A stretch of 64,000 nt of DNA from Ephemerocybe angulata (lineage: Eukaryota > Basidiomycota > Agaricomycetes > Agaricales > Psathyrellaceae), in contig JAACJK010000230.1 of assembly GCA_013368325.1 (NCBI GenBank), positions 186,001 to 250,000 on the forward strand, written 5' to 3'. The notes under the pieces were generated by a model. The model did no database searches. It was not told the DNA's origin and worked only from the letters and a program-made list of their open reading frames with translations. This document shows, piece after piece, positions 22,708 through 32,789 of the stretch. Numbering within the stretch: the stretch's first letter is position 1; each line of letters starts with the position of its first letter. The position numbers were made by a program, and so were the translations under genes.

Positions 22708-23257
22708 TGTCGTGAACACCGGTCAGCCAACCTATTTTCTCTTCTTTTCCTTTCATTTCTTCCTTTACTATTCATTCGTGCGCATTCCTGCACACTCTTG
22801 CACACCTTTGCACACCCTTGCACACCTTCACACTGCCTTCGCTCTTCTGAGCCTTCCCCTCACTTCATGCACAGCACGTTCATGCTTCTTATTCTCGTGC
22901 ACAGCACGTTCACACCTTGTTCGCACCTTTGTTCTCAGGCGCACTGCCCGCGCGCTGCCTTTTAGTCATATCGACTCATATGGACTCTATTGTTCTTTGG
23001 ATCATTTTATTGTTCTATTTTCGTTCGAGATCATCTGGACACATATATACTCGTAGCTACTCGTTCATTATTCCCCACTTGATCTCTTTGACTATACAGG
23101 TACATAGTCGCTTTGCTCCTACTTCCTGTATCTTATTTACCTTTGACTATACAGCTCTTGTATCTGCATCGCTGCTCGTCGCTCGTCCGACCTCTGCTCC
23201 TCTGCTCTCTGCTCTCTGCTCGTCGCTCGTCCGACATCAGCCGGCGTCTTCGCCACA
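22708..23257 (+). repeat. 3' LTR (550 bp)
   Basis: Same length as the 5' LTR, and no difference was found when the two were compared by eye. It follows the polypurine tract with three bases between and is followed by the GTTAC target duplication. Confidence 0.95.
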
Positions 23258-23262
23258 GTTAC

Positions 23263-23985
23263 CCTTTCAATACCAGCCGCGCCTACTGTCCTAACGCCTT
23301 TCTATTTGTTCCGGCACGGGCAGCACTCGCGTACCCAGGGCCAAGGTACGATCATACTCGCCCCATATGTCCCTCTTTCCGGAAACTCATAGATCGTATT
23401 TAGACATGTCTCGTGCCCGGCGCAAAGCGCCGGGGCCTCAGGCATGCTCATCCTCACACTGGCCTCCTCTGAAGTCCAAGGTACGTCTGATTGTTTAGAC
23501 CCATTTCCCGGACGCTGAAATATCATGTTTCCGACTTTCTCGGGCTCATTGCCATGCACACCCATCCATCTCAACGACGCCTGTGTATGTACTGCACTTT
23601 CCGGAAGCAGAGATATTAAATTTTGACATCCCCATCGCCAGGTAGACGTCCGCCGGCCTCTCACGTCGCGAATAGTAAGTTGCCCTTTTGATACAACGGC
23701 GGTTACTGTACTGACACCTTTTCTAGCCAGCCGCGTACTTACGACCCTCGCAGAAGCAGTCCCAAGGTACGTTTCCACCCCATTCTATATCTCCCTCTTG
23801 CCGGAAGCTCACAGATTGCATTTAGACCTGCTGGGGGTGCACGGCGCAAAGCACCGTGCCCCCGCACATACTCGTCCTTACGTTGACCGCGCTCGCTCTG
23901 CACTCCCCTGGCGTTCTCTGACCTTTCCATGCCAGCAGTGTGAGAGCCGCTCTCGGGCGATCCGAATTCGGTTTAAGTTTTAAGT
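23263..23985 (+). other. locus M1, 3' part in U1
   Basis: Continuation of M1 behind the retrotransposon. Predicted plus-strand introns with GTACG donors after CCAAG and ATTTAG acceptors occur at about 23,345-23,403 and 23,766-23,826. Segment 23,480-23,700 is a diverged copy of 16,220-16,470, so the locus contains an internal duplication. A 158-codon minus-strand frame (23,302-23,778) is open but has no recognised domain. Confidence 0.4.
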
Positions 23986-24347
23986 TGAACATATCCCGTC
24001 ATGAGTGATTAATGACGGCACGCGTCAATCGTTGTGAGCGAGACACTGCGAGACACCACAACGAATATCTCGCACCTATTGCGAAGGCTCGGCTGAGGCC
24101 CAGAGCTACGCAAATTGCCCGGATGAGAGGTTGATCGGTGCGCTCTAAGCCTGATTGGGAACTCCATTGAATTGATTACCTGGCGTACTGTGTTCCGCCT
24201 TAGATGAATGACCCATGCTCATCTGCGGAGTCCATTCTTCGAAACAAATGGCTGGCGTCGCTCATCTGCGTTGAGCATAACCAGGGGTACGCGTGTGCGA
24301 TACGAGGCCTCCCCTGCATAGCGGTTGGCATAGCTGAACCCGCAGAC

Positions 24348-24382
24348 CTGACTTAGGGTAAGCTGAGCTTACTCTAAGTCAG
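24348..24382. other. 16-bp stem hairpin next to telomere-like words (U1)
   Basis: CTGACTTAGGGTAAGC and GCTTACTCTAAGTCAG pair over 16 bp with one G-T pair and a TGA loop. About 10 bp downstream is CCCCCAACCCCCAACCCTAA, whose complement resembles degenerate TTAGGG telomere repeats. The hairpin recurs at 35,449-35,483, 46,077-46,111 and 56,714-56,748. No terminator or RNA family is recognised. Confidence 0.6.
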
Positions 24383-24590
24383 CCTAGCCCCCAACCCCCA
24401 ACCCTAATAGGGGTAGTATATGTTAATTTGTATATGTTAATTTATAGTTTTGAAATAGATTCAATGACACCGGGACAGCGTGAATTGAGATATCGTCGCC
24501 CGGCGTGTGATTCGGATATCCGGGTGACTTTAACACAAGAGTTTGCATCCCGCAAGAGCTCCTCACGGTTCTGCACCATTGTTTGTGCCA

Positions 24591-24611
24591 AACCTGTGCA
24601 ATGAACCTGTG
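24591..24611. other. possible transposon excision footprint (U1)
   Basis: AACCTGTG is repeated with CAATG between; U2-U4 have only one AACCTGTG. An 8-bp duplication with a few bases resembling CA...TG ends is what a hAT element may leave after excision. A slip-repair event could give the same result. Confidence 0.35.
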
Positions 24612-24757
24612 GCTCGGTCAGACCTGACAATGTTCAAGGATGGTGCAGCGCGCAGTCGACGAAAGTAACACCCATCGGTGAGCAACATGATGCGAGTGAG
24701 AGAACTCACACTCTGTATTCTCCGACTGGAGAGCATGCTAATACACACCCATTTGGG

Positions 24758-25179
24758 TCAAGGGGGTCCCGGCCTTCAAAAAACTGACCTAGCGTATAAA
24801 TATTTTTTTCAGACCTCGAAGGGGACCCTACCTACCCTATGTAAGCATCAAAATCGCCAAATCGGGTAATTTTATCAAATTTGTAAGCGAATTGCTCACC
24901 GGAAATTTCCCGGCAACTGCCGGATTTGGTAGCCGGTTATACAACTGCTGTGCGCGCATGCCATTCTGGCCTCTGCACTATATAGAACTATTTAGAATTA
25001 ATATATAGACATGTTTTATGGTAATAGGACCAAATAGGTCGCCCACAATCACCCAAAATGGCCAGTATAAGCCCTAAATTTGGGGTTTGTTGGGGGGTAT
25101 AAAAATTTTTTCTCCCTGCCGGGAGGGGGGGTACCTACCTAACGTATGGTCAGATTTTTGAACCCCGGGACCCCCTTGA
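24758..25179. mobile_element. 422-bp non-autonomous TIR element (U1 only)
   Basis: The ends are imperfect inverted repeats beginning TCAAGGGGGTCCCGG and continuing through TTCAAAAA and CTGACC. It is flanked by TTTGGG at 24,752-24,757 and 25,180-25,185. U2-U4 show the empty site with one TTTGGG before TAGACTCAG. The interior is AT-rich and has no transposase frame. The duplication is again 6 bp, as for the 642-bp element, but the TIRs are different. Confidence 0.82.
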
Positions 25180-26599
25180 TTTGGGTAGACTCAGAGGTAC
25201 GTACACACGTAGGTTGCACTCCCATGCTATTTCTGGCTTTGCGTACGTGAAGCCCTGAGAGCGGAAAAGAAATCAAACAGGTTTCGGTAAGTTCCTGTGC
25301 CAAGTCCCAACACGGGCCAAACTCGCGCACCGACATCTCGACCAGGATTTAGATGGGTTAGGTAAATAGACAGTGTAGACAGTAGGTATTATGCGATGAC
25401 GTATATCTGGCCCAGAGGAGAAATCTTGGTCAAGATTTAAAGCGAGCAAAACGAGAATCAGAATTAGGCGCCCAAGATAAGATAAGCGCTCTCTCGAATT
25501 ACGCACTTTCAGCTCAGAAGTACCACTCTGGTGTATGCTTTTACAGCTTAATACGTCTTCTATACGACTGTACTGGTGTAATGGAGAACCCCTGTCACCA
25601 AAATCTCAAAATGAACACTTGAAAGGAATCTGACCATTCGGGCACTGCACATACGCAGCTCCTGTGTTCGTATCCCACTCCCTTCACGGGGATTCATTCA
25701 ATGAGTACCAGACTTACGGTAGGATACCCGGCTGCGTAAGATGTGATGGAACTGCCTGCCGCTTGTCGGTACGTACACTTGGGGAGCGACGAAATCGCGC
25801 ATGAAAGATACGGCACTCTTCCACTCGTATTGGTACTCTCGAAGCAAATGAGACTATTTCTGCCACTATACACCATTTAGATATACACCTGATGGTACTA
25901 CTTAAATGCAAGGGTATCCTTGCTGCCCATCCCAGCGACCCCACCTAAGCAAAACTGACTGTCACATCGGCGCTGAAGTGAACGCCGCCTTGTCCTCCCA
26001 GTCCCATTCGCTCAGATCTAGCCCATTCAAACAGGTTTCTCTTCGCTACCCAATGACGTACATACGTAAGTTAGTCCATCAGGCAGCCAGAATATTCACA
26101 TGTCTTCAGGGCGATCTTTGTTTGAGTACAGAATCAGCTCCGGACGTGCGATTGCGGCTAGCGTAGACACAGAGTTAAATCCGTGCAATGGTTAACGTAG
26201 CTACCCTTTATATACACATAGAGTACAGACCCTCCATGTATGAGTGAATATTGAGCGCAGTGAAAGGGAAACTCGACTGGAGCTTCGTTGAGCGCAAGAC
26301 CACCGAGTCCATCCTCCTCGTACCATCGCACGCGAAAGAACTCGATTACCATACTTCAAATTCAGGTACCCGGTCGCAGGCAGTACACAGCCCATCACCC
26401 CATCTTTCTCCCACTGTCTGGGTTGCCTAGCACTTTTACCGAGATTGCGAGCCAAGGGAGGACGAAGCTCGAGACGCGGAATGCACGGAGACACGAAATA
26501 ACGATATGGCCAAGCAAATTGGCATGTCTATTCAACGTAGGTACGTACGGTAATTACATGGAATGGAGCTGGCCGGAGATCTACGGAACTCCAAGATGT

Positions 26600-29260
26600 G
26601 GGCGAAGGCGAGGGAAAAATGGATAAAAGGTGAGCGGACTCACCGAGTTTCGACATCCCTCCATTCCCCTCTCTCCCCTCTTCTGCTTTCATCCTCATGC
26701 TCAGTCCCCCATCTCCATTTACATTACATACGCTACTCTTCGCTTTACTCGATTCCATCCCCTTTTTGGTCGCCTCTCTGGTGCTGATCGCTGTGCAGAC
26801 CACGACGACGACCGAGCTCGTCGTCGCGTTCGTCTCGATTGATGACATCCTCGGCACCTTTGGCTCACCGTTTAAATTCCTTCCCAGCTGCCACGTCCCA
26901 CTGTCTCTTATCGAACACGGCAAGTCCTATATTTCTTTCTTGCCCATCGAAGTCACTGACTTGACCTTCAGTGCCAGGCATTTGGAACAGGAAACCCTGA
27001 GGACAGTGAGTATGGTTACACTTCCACACGACCAGCCCGCACTTACCATGTCCATTTAGACTTGTCGGCGACCACGACATCGACGTCGATGGCGGGAATT
27101 CGTCTTCGTCGGAAGGCTGGGACGCCTTTTGATATTCTCAGCGATGACACCGAGTGAGGTGGCTATGGAATGGTGAGTAAATATCCTTGGACGGTTTTGA
27201 CCTCGTGCTCACCTTCTCCAACGACGACAGCGACGACAAGTGTCCGTTGTCGTCGATGCGAAGACCCCTCCGCAGCACATCCTCGCTGTCCCGTCACACC
27301 CGCCGTCGCATCTCAACGTCGCCGCGGAGCGTCTCGACCACGTTTCGCAACGTGTAGGGAAATTCAGCCATCCCAGGTTGTGAGGAAGGCCCGAGTAGTC
27401 AGGTATGCCGTCCTGATTGTCGATTTGGACGTGCGCTCACTACGCTTGTCGTCGTCGCAGGCCGGTGGTCGTGTCCATCTTTCGGGTGCTGCGCATGCTG
27501 CCCAACGGTGAGTGGGTCATCAAAGAATGCGCGTACTTTGCTTACCTCTCGTCGTCGTTGTCGACATGTCCAGCTCGTGTGCGCCTTGAGTGAGCACTTG
27601 GCACACGCGCCCCATTCCCCTCCCTCGACGCCGCCGAACCCAGAGGTACGTCGTCGTAATTGTCGATTTTGACGCGTACTCACGGTCCGGTCGTCGTCGT
27701 AGGTTGGCGGTGGGGTGCGGCCATCGCATTCTCCGGCGCGCACTCGCGCTTCTATCGTCGTGGCCGATGTCCTGCTAGGTTGCATTGTATGCCTGTCAAC
27801 AGTGAGTAGGTTCGTCAACGAATGCGCGTGCTCAGCTCACCTTTCTTCATCGTCGCGCCCAGATTTTATTGATTAGGCTCCCCCAGCGCCGCCGATCCCA
27901 GTCCCGACGCGTCCGAAACGTGCTGTTCGGTGCGCACGCCAGTCAGGGCCTCGGGATCGTTGTCCCCGGATGTCTACCCAAGCAGTCAGGTAAGCCGTCG
28001 TAATCGTCCATTTCGACGTGCACTCACGCTCCTATCACTGTCGTAGGTCGGTGGCCGATGTCGCCGTCTTCTGGGTATCGTGCGCTGCGCTGCAGCCTGC
28101 GCATCTGGGTCCGTGAGTGGGTTCCTTGAAAAATATGTGCGCTGCGCTTACTCACCATTTTCAGACTCGTCCTTAAGCTTTACGAGGCCCGCACTCACTC
28201 GACGGGGTCGTGTACGCCATATCTAGTCAGTGGGTTTGCCGTGATCGATTGTAGGGAGTCGTCGCTCAACGTTGCCGTGTGCGCGACGCGGGGTCACGGC
28301 CATGCAGTGGTCGTAGGTGGTTGGTCGGTGGTCCCGTCGGTCTCGGGGCCCGTGAACCGCATGCTGGAATGTGATGTGTGCCTGGCGCTAACCGGTGAGT
28401 GGATTTTTCAATGAATGCGCGCATTTTGCTCACCTGTTGGTCGATTTTCGGCTAGCCCGTACCAACTTGGGGAATCACACTGGTCGTGCACACCATCGCC
28501 GGCCATGGGGTTTGTCTTGGTGCACGATCTTGCCGTCGTCTTGAAGCCCCGGAATGCGCGATATCAAAGCGGGAGTGAGTGCTGGAACAATGGTAAGTCG
28601 CTTGGTTGCTGCATATGGGAGGTGTACTCACTCTGACTTGCAGGCCTGGTGTATTTCCTTGCCCGTCGGCTGGCCTTACGTTCACGCCGGCAAAGCCTTG
28701 ACCACTGCGTAAATCGGTCTGGGCGAAGGTCAGTCACTCGCTTGATGCCTATGCGAGATGTACTGACCCTTGACTCTGGCTTTCCCTTGCAGACGACGCC
28801 CAGTTCTTCGCGCTCTTCCAACACCCCGTAACTCGTCTGGCCAAAGGTAAGTATACGCCGCATATGCATCCCACGAGTGGCTCACTCGCTCATAGATGGA
28901 TTTTCATCCATGGGCGATTCGGGACCTCACCCCTCGTCGTCGTCGTGCCCGAGTGCTCGTGCACTCCCAGACGACTAGAGAGTGTACCTGCGCGCCGTGC
29001 GCTGTTTCAAAGTCAGTCCTCACAGCCCCCTGCAGCCCGTACATCGCCATCCACCATCGTCGTTCTGGCGATAATGCCCGGTTCAAAGTGAACGCTTGGT
29101 TGAGCTCGGCTGCCCCGTCTCGCAGTGAGCGAGCCGTGCAGCGGATGCGCAAGTCGGCGGAAGGGCAGGAAAGAGGCGTCGAGAATCGGGGAGAGAGGGT
29201 CGGCCGAGGGTAAGAGTCGGTAGCATTTGATGTATCGCGTCGGCGCGTCTGTTTGTATAT
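26600..29260 (+). other. locus M2 in U1: multi-intron transcription unit with repeated introns
   Basis: Plus-strand splice signals are dense. Family A introns start GTGAGTGG or GTGAGTAG, share AATGCGCG, and have a CTCAC or CTTAC branch site: 27,508-27,573; 27,802-27,862; 28,113-28,164; 28,395-28,455. Family B introns are 57-58 nt, begin GTANGYCGTC, contain ATTGTCGATTT-like words and CTCAC: 27,403-27,460; 27,646-27,702; 27,990-28,046. A and B alternate, separated by exons of 47-130 nt. Further introns follow to about 29,010. A small spliced frame of about 85 residues can be built from ATG 26,621, but it needs a GC-AG intron. No frame stays open through the repeated part, and candidate frames are broken in the U4/U5 lineage. 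It is either a non-coding transcript or a decayed repeat gene. Confidence 0.45.
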
Positions 29261-29481
29261 GGCTGTGATCAAGATGGATTCGGGAGACGTGTCTCGCTAC
29301 GAAAACTTGTACTGTACTGCTAGGGATAAAGGCGTAACATCGAAAGAAAGGGCTCGGCACGAAAAGGGGCAAGGGCCATAGATTCAAACAGTGCACAACA
29401 GAGGCGCCGGCGGATCAGCTGTGCTCGCTGCCAGCGTCTCCTCGTCCGATAATTGTACGCGTTGGCCAGCCCAACGAGAAG

Positions 29482-31269
29482 ATGCGGGCCAAATCCATAC
29501 TCTCCTTAACGACTCTCCCTTTTCGCAATGGATACGCCTTCGCCGTGCTCGTCGCCATCGTCTTCATGCAGGCCGGGTTTCACTCAGGGCGGCGTGACAA
29601 GAGGGAGCTTCTGCTCGTAACACCCGAGATCCAAGAAGCCCTGAAGCAGCCGCTTCAGGCGCTGGGCGGCGCACGCGGGCGAGGCGTCGTGGAAGAACAC
29701 CCCATCCCCAAGTTGATGGAGCAGGCGGAGGAGCGCTACCGGAAGAAGCTTGCACGGCAGTCCAAGACATTCAAGAGCGCGGTGGCCGAGTACAAGAGGA
29801 AATACCGCCGCCCGCCGCCGAAGGGCTTCTATGAATGGTGGACGTTCGCGCAGAAGCACCAGGTGAAGATGGTGGATGAATACGACGGCTTGATGAGCGA
29901 TTTGGACCCGTTCTGGGGGCTGAGTGGGGCGGAGCTGAGGCGCAGGGCTAAGCAGGTGCGTTTTGTGATGGATTTATCTGTTTTTGGCTGACCTGCTGTA
30001 GGCTGCCGAGTTTCCTAGTGTGGACCTTGTGAGGGTGCGGGACGGAAAGGCAGAGTCGGTGAATCTGAACGGGCAAGGCGTCAGTGGGCGCGCCGAGGGG
30101 TTCCGCTTGATGCTCGAGCGGTTCCAGTCCAAGGTCTGTCGCTGACATGCATCGAATCCTGCGTCTACTGACATTGTTGACAGCTTCCTTCTCTCGACTT
30201 CCCTATCAATGTCAAGTCCGAGAACCGTGTGCTGGTACCCTGGGAGCACATCACGTACCCTAATATGACCGTCCAGGACTCGTCGAAAGGCCTCTCGTCA
30301 GTGCTGCACGAGCCGTTCCGCCCAGATTGGGCCGGGCAGGGCACGACATGGGACAAATGGCGACGCACCTGTCACCCAGACTCAGCCGCACGGCGCATCT
30401 TCTCCTCCCTACGTAGTGCATTCCGCCTCCAAAACGTCAACTACTTTGAAAGCGACGGCTCACCCGGAGACGACTTCGCCTTCACCCCAACGCCAGCGTC
30501 GGACCTGAACTTCTGCGACCACCCCGAGGCGCACACCGAGCAGGGCCATTTCTACACCGACTTCCGCCCCATCCCCGTGCTGTACCCCATATTCAGCCCG
30601 GCCAAGGCACAGGGGTTCCTCGACATCCGGATTCCCAGCCACTACTACTTCGGCAACACCCCGCGGTACACGTACGGATACGACTCCGTGAACCTGGAGA
30701 TGAGGGGCATCGATTCGGCGGAGGTGCCATGGGAGCAGAAGGAGGACAAGGTGTTCTGGAGGGGCGCGTCTACGGGCGGGGGAAACCACCCCCAAGGCTT
30801 CGCATCCCACTTCCACCGGCACCGCTTCCTCCAGATGACCTCTGACACATCCGACCGTATCAACAGGACAGTGACGTTTGCCGATCCCCCTGACTCGAGT
30901 CACTACGTTGCGGCGAGCGTGCCTGTGGCGAAGCTGAACGAGGAGGTTATGGACACGGCGTTTACGAAGGCCGTGTCTGCAGACAGCTATCCTGGCGGCG
31001 AGAGCGAGCTGAAGAGCCTGCACCGGTTCGCAGACGCGGTGCCCCTCGGGCGCCACTGGGCGTATAAGTATCGAGCCTTGGTGAGTCGGGCCTCGCGCTG
31101 TGGCTGTGTTCATGGAACGAACTTTCAGCGTTTTTTCATAGGTGCTTTTTCACACGGCACCCTTCATCCTGGCCCCGGCGAGCAGAGGGACGCCATAGCG
31201 TCCCCCTACCCACCGGAGCCGAAGGGGCGTACACTACTGACTACGTTAATTACTGACTACGGGAGGTAG
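29482..31269 (+). CDS. truncated GT90 glycosyltransferase, copy 2
   Basis: The same three-exon structure as copy 1; exon 3 begins at 30,184 and the last homologous codon ends at 31,080, just before a GTGAGT donor. The read-through tail ends at 31,269. Against copy 5 the 299 homologous exon-3 codons show about 32 synonymous and 2 amino-acid changes, with no indel. Versus copy 1 it has several differences in the first half and seems identical from about 13,260 on in copy 1 numbering. Confidence 0.75.
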
Positions 31270-31316
31270 GTAAACACGAACATGGGGCAACGGGGGAGGC
31301 GAGATACAAGGCACGA

Positions 31317-31422
31317 CGAGGTGAGTGGCGAGCAGGCAACGGGAGTGCGGGAGCAACGAGGTGAGTGGCGAGCAGGCAACGGGAGTGCGGGAGCAACGAG
31401 GGGAGTGGCGAGCCTGGGAGCA
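31317..31422 (+). repeat. 40-bp minisatellite after GT90, U2
   Basis: The same two 40-bp repeats as in U1, with a single 15-bp subrepeat behind them. The same block recurs near 41,975-42,080 in U3 and 52,605-52,710 in U4. Confidence 0.8.
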
Positions 31423-31580
31423 TGGTAACGGACGGACGGCAGGGAAGGATACTGACGATAGAAGGAACCTGCACGGTATATATACTCCAAGGTGCGGGTC
31501 TTGTTTGTGTGTTACGTTCTGTTGAATATCCTTGGCTGCTGACGGACTCGGACGTGTTGCGGACGTGTCCAAGCGAACTG

Positions 31581-32351
31581 GAGTCCGGGTTCGATGCATA
31601 TTTCCAGATCCCGGCACCTTTTGCCCAAGACTGATATCATCACCGGCAGGATCACCCTCGGTGGGCGTCTGGGTTAGACCTCCGTCAGCAGAGGGCGCGG
31701 GAAAGGCGCTCCAGCCAAAAAGGAAGTAGCCCCTGACAAGAAATTTCCGGCCAGGCGACGATACCGCTCGCGCAAGCACAAGGGAGTGGTTCAACTTTGA
31801 ATAGGAGTTTAGAATGCCAAAACTAATGTTCACTAAGCTAGCTACAGGCCATCCGACCGATCTAGGAACAGGCGCAGAAAAGGCTTGAAGCGCCCACCGC
31901 GCTGGCGCCTATGCTAGCTGCGACGTGGCTGCGCGGTAACAATGTGATATGCAGCGAGGGCGCCAAGGGCGCTTATTCGCTTGCACGTCACACATCCTGG
32001 CTCTTCCCAGGGCTACCCTTCATCATTGCTACAAGGCTACCTAGTGGCTAAGTTATCTCAGGTAACCTAGTTTGAATTGATTCTCTCAAGCTATCCTAAT
32101 CTATCTTTACCCAAGGAACTATGATATGAGTGAGCCTTCGTCCCCCTGCAGGTTACATACGCCCACTCGACCCTGCACTCGCCCTCTTTGCGCCCTCTCC
32201 CGGCCGGATTAGGATGGGGTCCGCTCCCGGGCTCTCGGGCGGCCTGGATCAGAGAGGGATCAGGCAGTGATCCAGGTGGCCGTGCCGGACGCTCGGCATC
32301 CTTTTGGGGTTAAGATGCCTGGATCTGGAAATATGCATCGAACGGTGCCTC
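31581..32351. mobile_element. 771-bp TIR element, Mutator-like (U2)
   Basis: The copy in U2, with AGCGAACTG duplications at 31,572-31,580 and 32,352-32,360. Same length as in U1, so it was inserted before the units were amplified. Confidence 0.8.
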
Positions 32352-32789
32352 AGCGAACTGTTCCGCGAGGTCTGGACCTCCCCTCTCAAGTTTCGGCATC
32401 ACTGCCTATTATTTTCCCTACCTCCCCTTCATGTCTGTAGGTCAAAGCTATAATATATTGGTTGGTTGAGCATACCCCGCGCCCCCTTTTACCGCTCCAA
32501 ATCGACTTATTTCTAAGGAAAGGAGGATACTCGAGCTTACGATCCGGGGGTATCAGATATTGGCGGGAAGCCTTGTCGTAACCGCTGAGCATACCTCGCC
32601 AATTGAAAATATGGGGGGACTCGGTATAATCCTTCTCGCAGCTACTCAGTAGGCTCACCGACCGTGCTATAGTTTAATTGCGTAGCTTGGCTCTTGCCTC
32701 GGGCTGAGGGAGAGCGCATTCGCTCTGCATTCCTGATTTAGGTGACGCCGGATCTCCTAAGCGATTGACAGGCCTCCGCACGAGTCTCC

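Larger units (their letters stand above)
16475..23257 (+). mobile_element. intact chromoviral Ty3/gypsy LTR retrotransposon (6,783 bp)
   Basis: A complete element with two 550-bp LTRs that look identical by eye, both starting TGTCGTG and ending GCCACA. It is flanked by a 5-bp target duplication GTTAC (16,470-16,474 and 23,258-23,262). U2, U3 and U4 show the empty site with a single GTTAC. It carries gag, a pol with protease, reverse transcriptase, RNase H and integrase, a C-terminal chromodomain, a primer-binding site and a polypurine tract. Both frames are open over their whole length. Identical LTRs, intact genes and presence in only one unit mean a very recent insertion, after the array formed. 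It is a fungal chromovirus of the Tf1/sushi type. Confidence 0.96.
24000..26590. other. unit middle region in U1, no gene recognised
   Basis: Holds the hairpin, the 422-bp TIR element and the footprint described separately. Short frames on both strands (for example 112 codons at 26,288-26,626) are present in all units but have no domain. A short inverted repeat CCGTCAT/ATGACGG lies near 23,997. The same region appears at about 35,090-37,250 in U2, 45,720-47,880 in U3 and 56,360-58,515 in U4. Confidence 0.5.
12083..29361 (+). repeat. tandem unit U1 (about 10.6 kb unit plus insertions)
   Basis: First unit of a head-to-tail array. It starts where similarity to the upstream DNA of all later GT90 copies begins and ends where U2 begins. 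It is 17.3 kb because it carries a 6,783-bp LTR retrotransposon and a 422-bp TIR element, but it lacks the 642-bp TIR element of U2-U4. Its first 1.17 kb (to about 13,250) matches the diverged unit U5 better than U2-U4 at most variable sites; after that it is almost identical to U2. It also has one extra 15-bp minisatellite repeat and a 13-bp insertion near 24,599. Confidence 0.9.

Noticed and set aside
23302..23778. 158-codon minus-strand frame in locus M1, repeated in all full units
   Set aside because: No domain, composition follows the antisense of repeated intron-like DNA, and the open frame includes strong plus-strand splice signals; conservation across near-identical units is not evidence of coding.
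24348..24386. Helitron 3' terminus
   Set aside because: Hairpin and CTAG are present, but the next base is C rather than T, there is no 5' TC end that could be paired with it, and no Rep-helicase frame exists in the unit.
25574..25676. tRNA-like boxes: TGGTGTAATGG (A-box-like) and GTTCGTATCCC (B-box-like)
   Set aside because: The boxes are about 90 bp apart, the T stem does not pair and no acceptor stem can be drawn, so a tRNA gene is not supported; a decayed tRNA-derived SINE remains possible.
26697..27059. 120-codon plus-strand frame with a hydrophobic start, like a small secreted protein
   Set aside because: It runs through two likely introns and a long pyrimidine-rich stretch, and the apparent signal peptide is encoded by a probable polypyrimidine region before an acceptor.
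28640..29090. Frame continuing over three predicted exons of M2 in U1 (about 135 codons)
   Set aside because: Stops and frame changes occur at the same place in the diverged version near 60,380-60,540, so coding is not supported.
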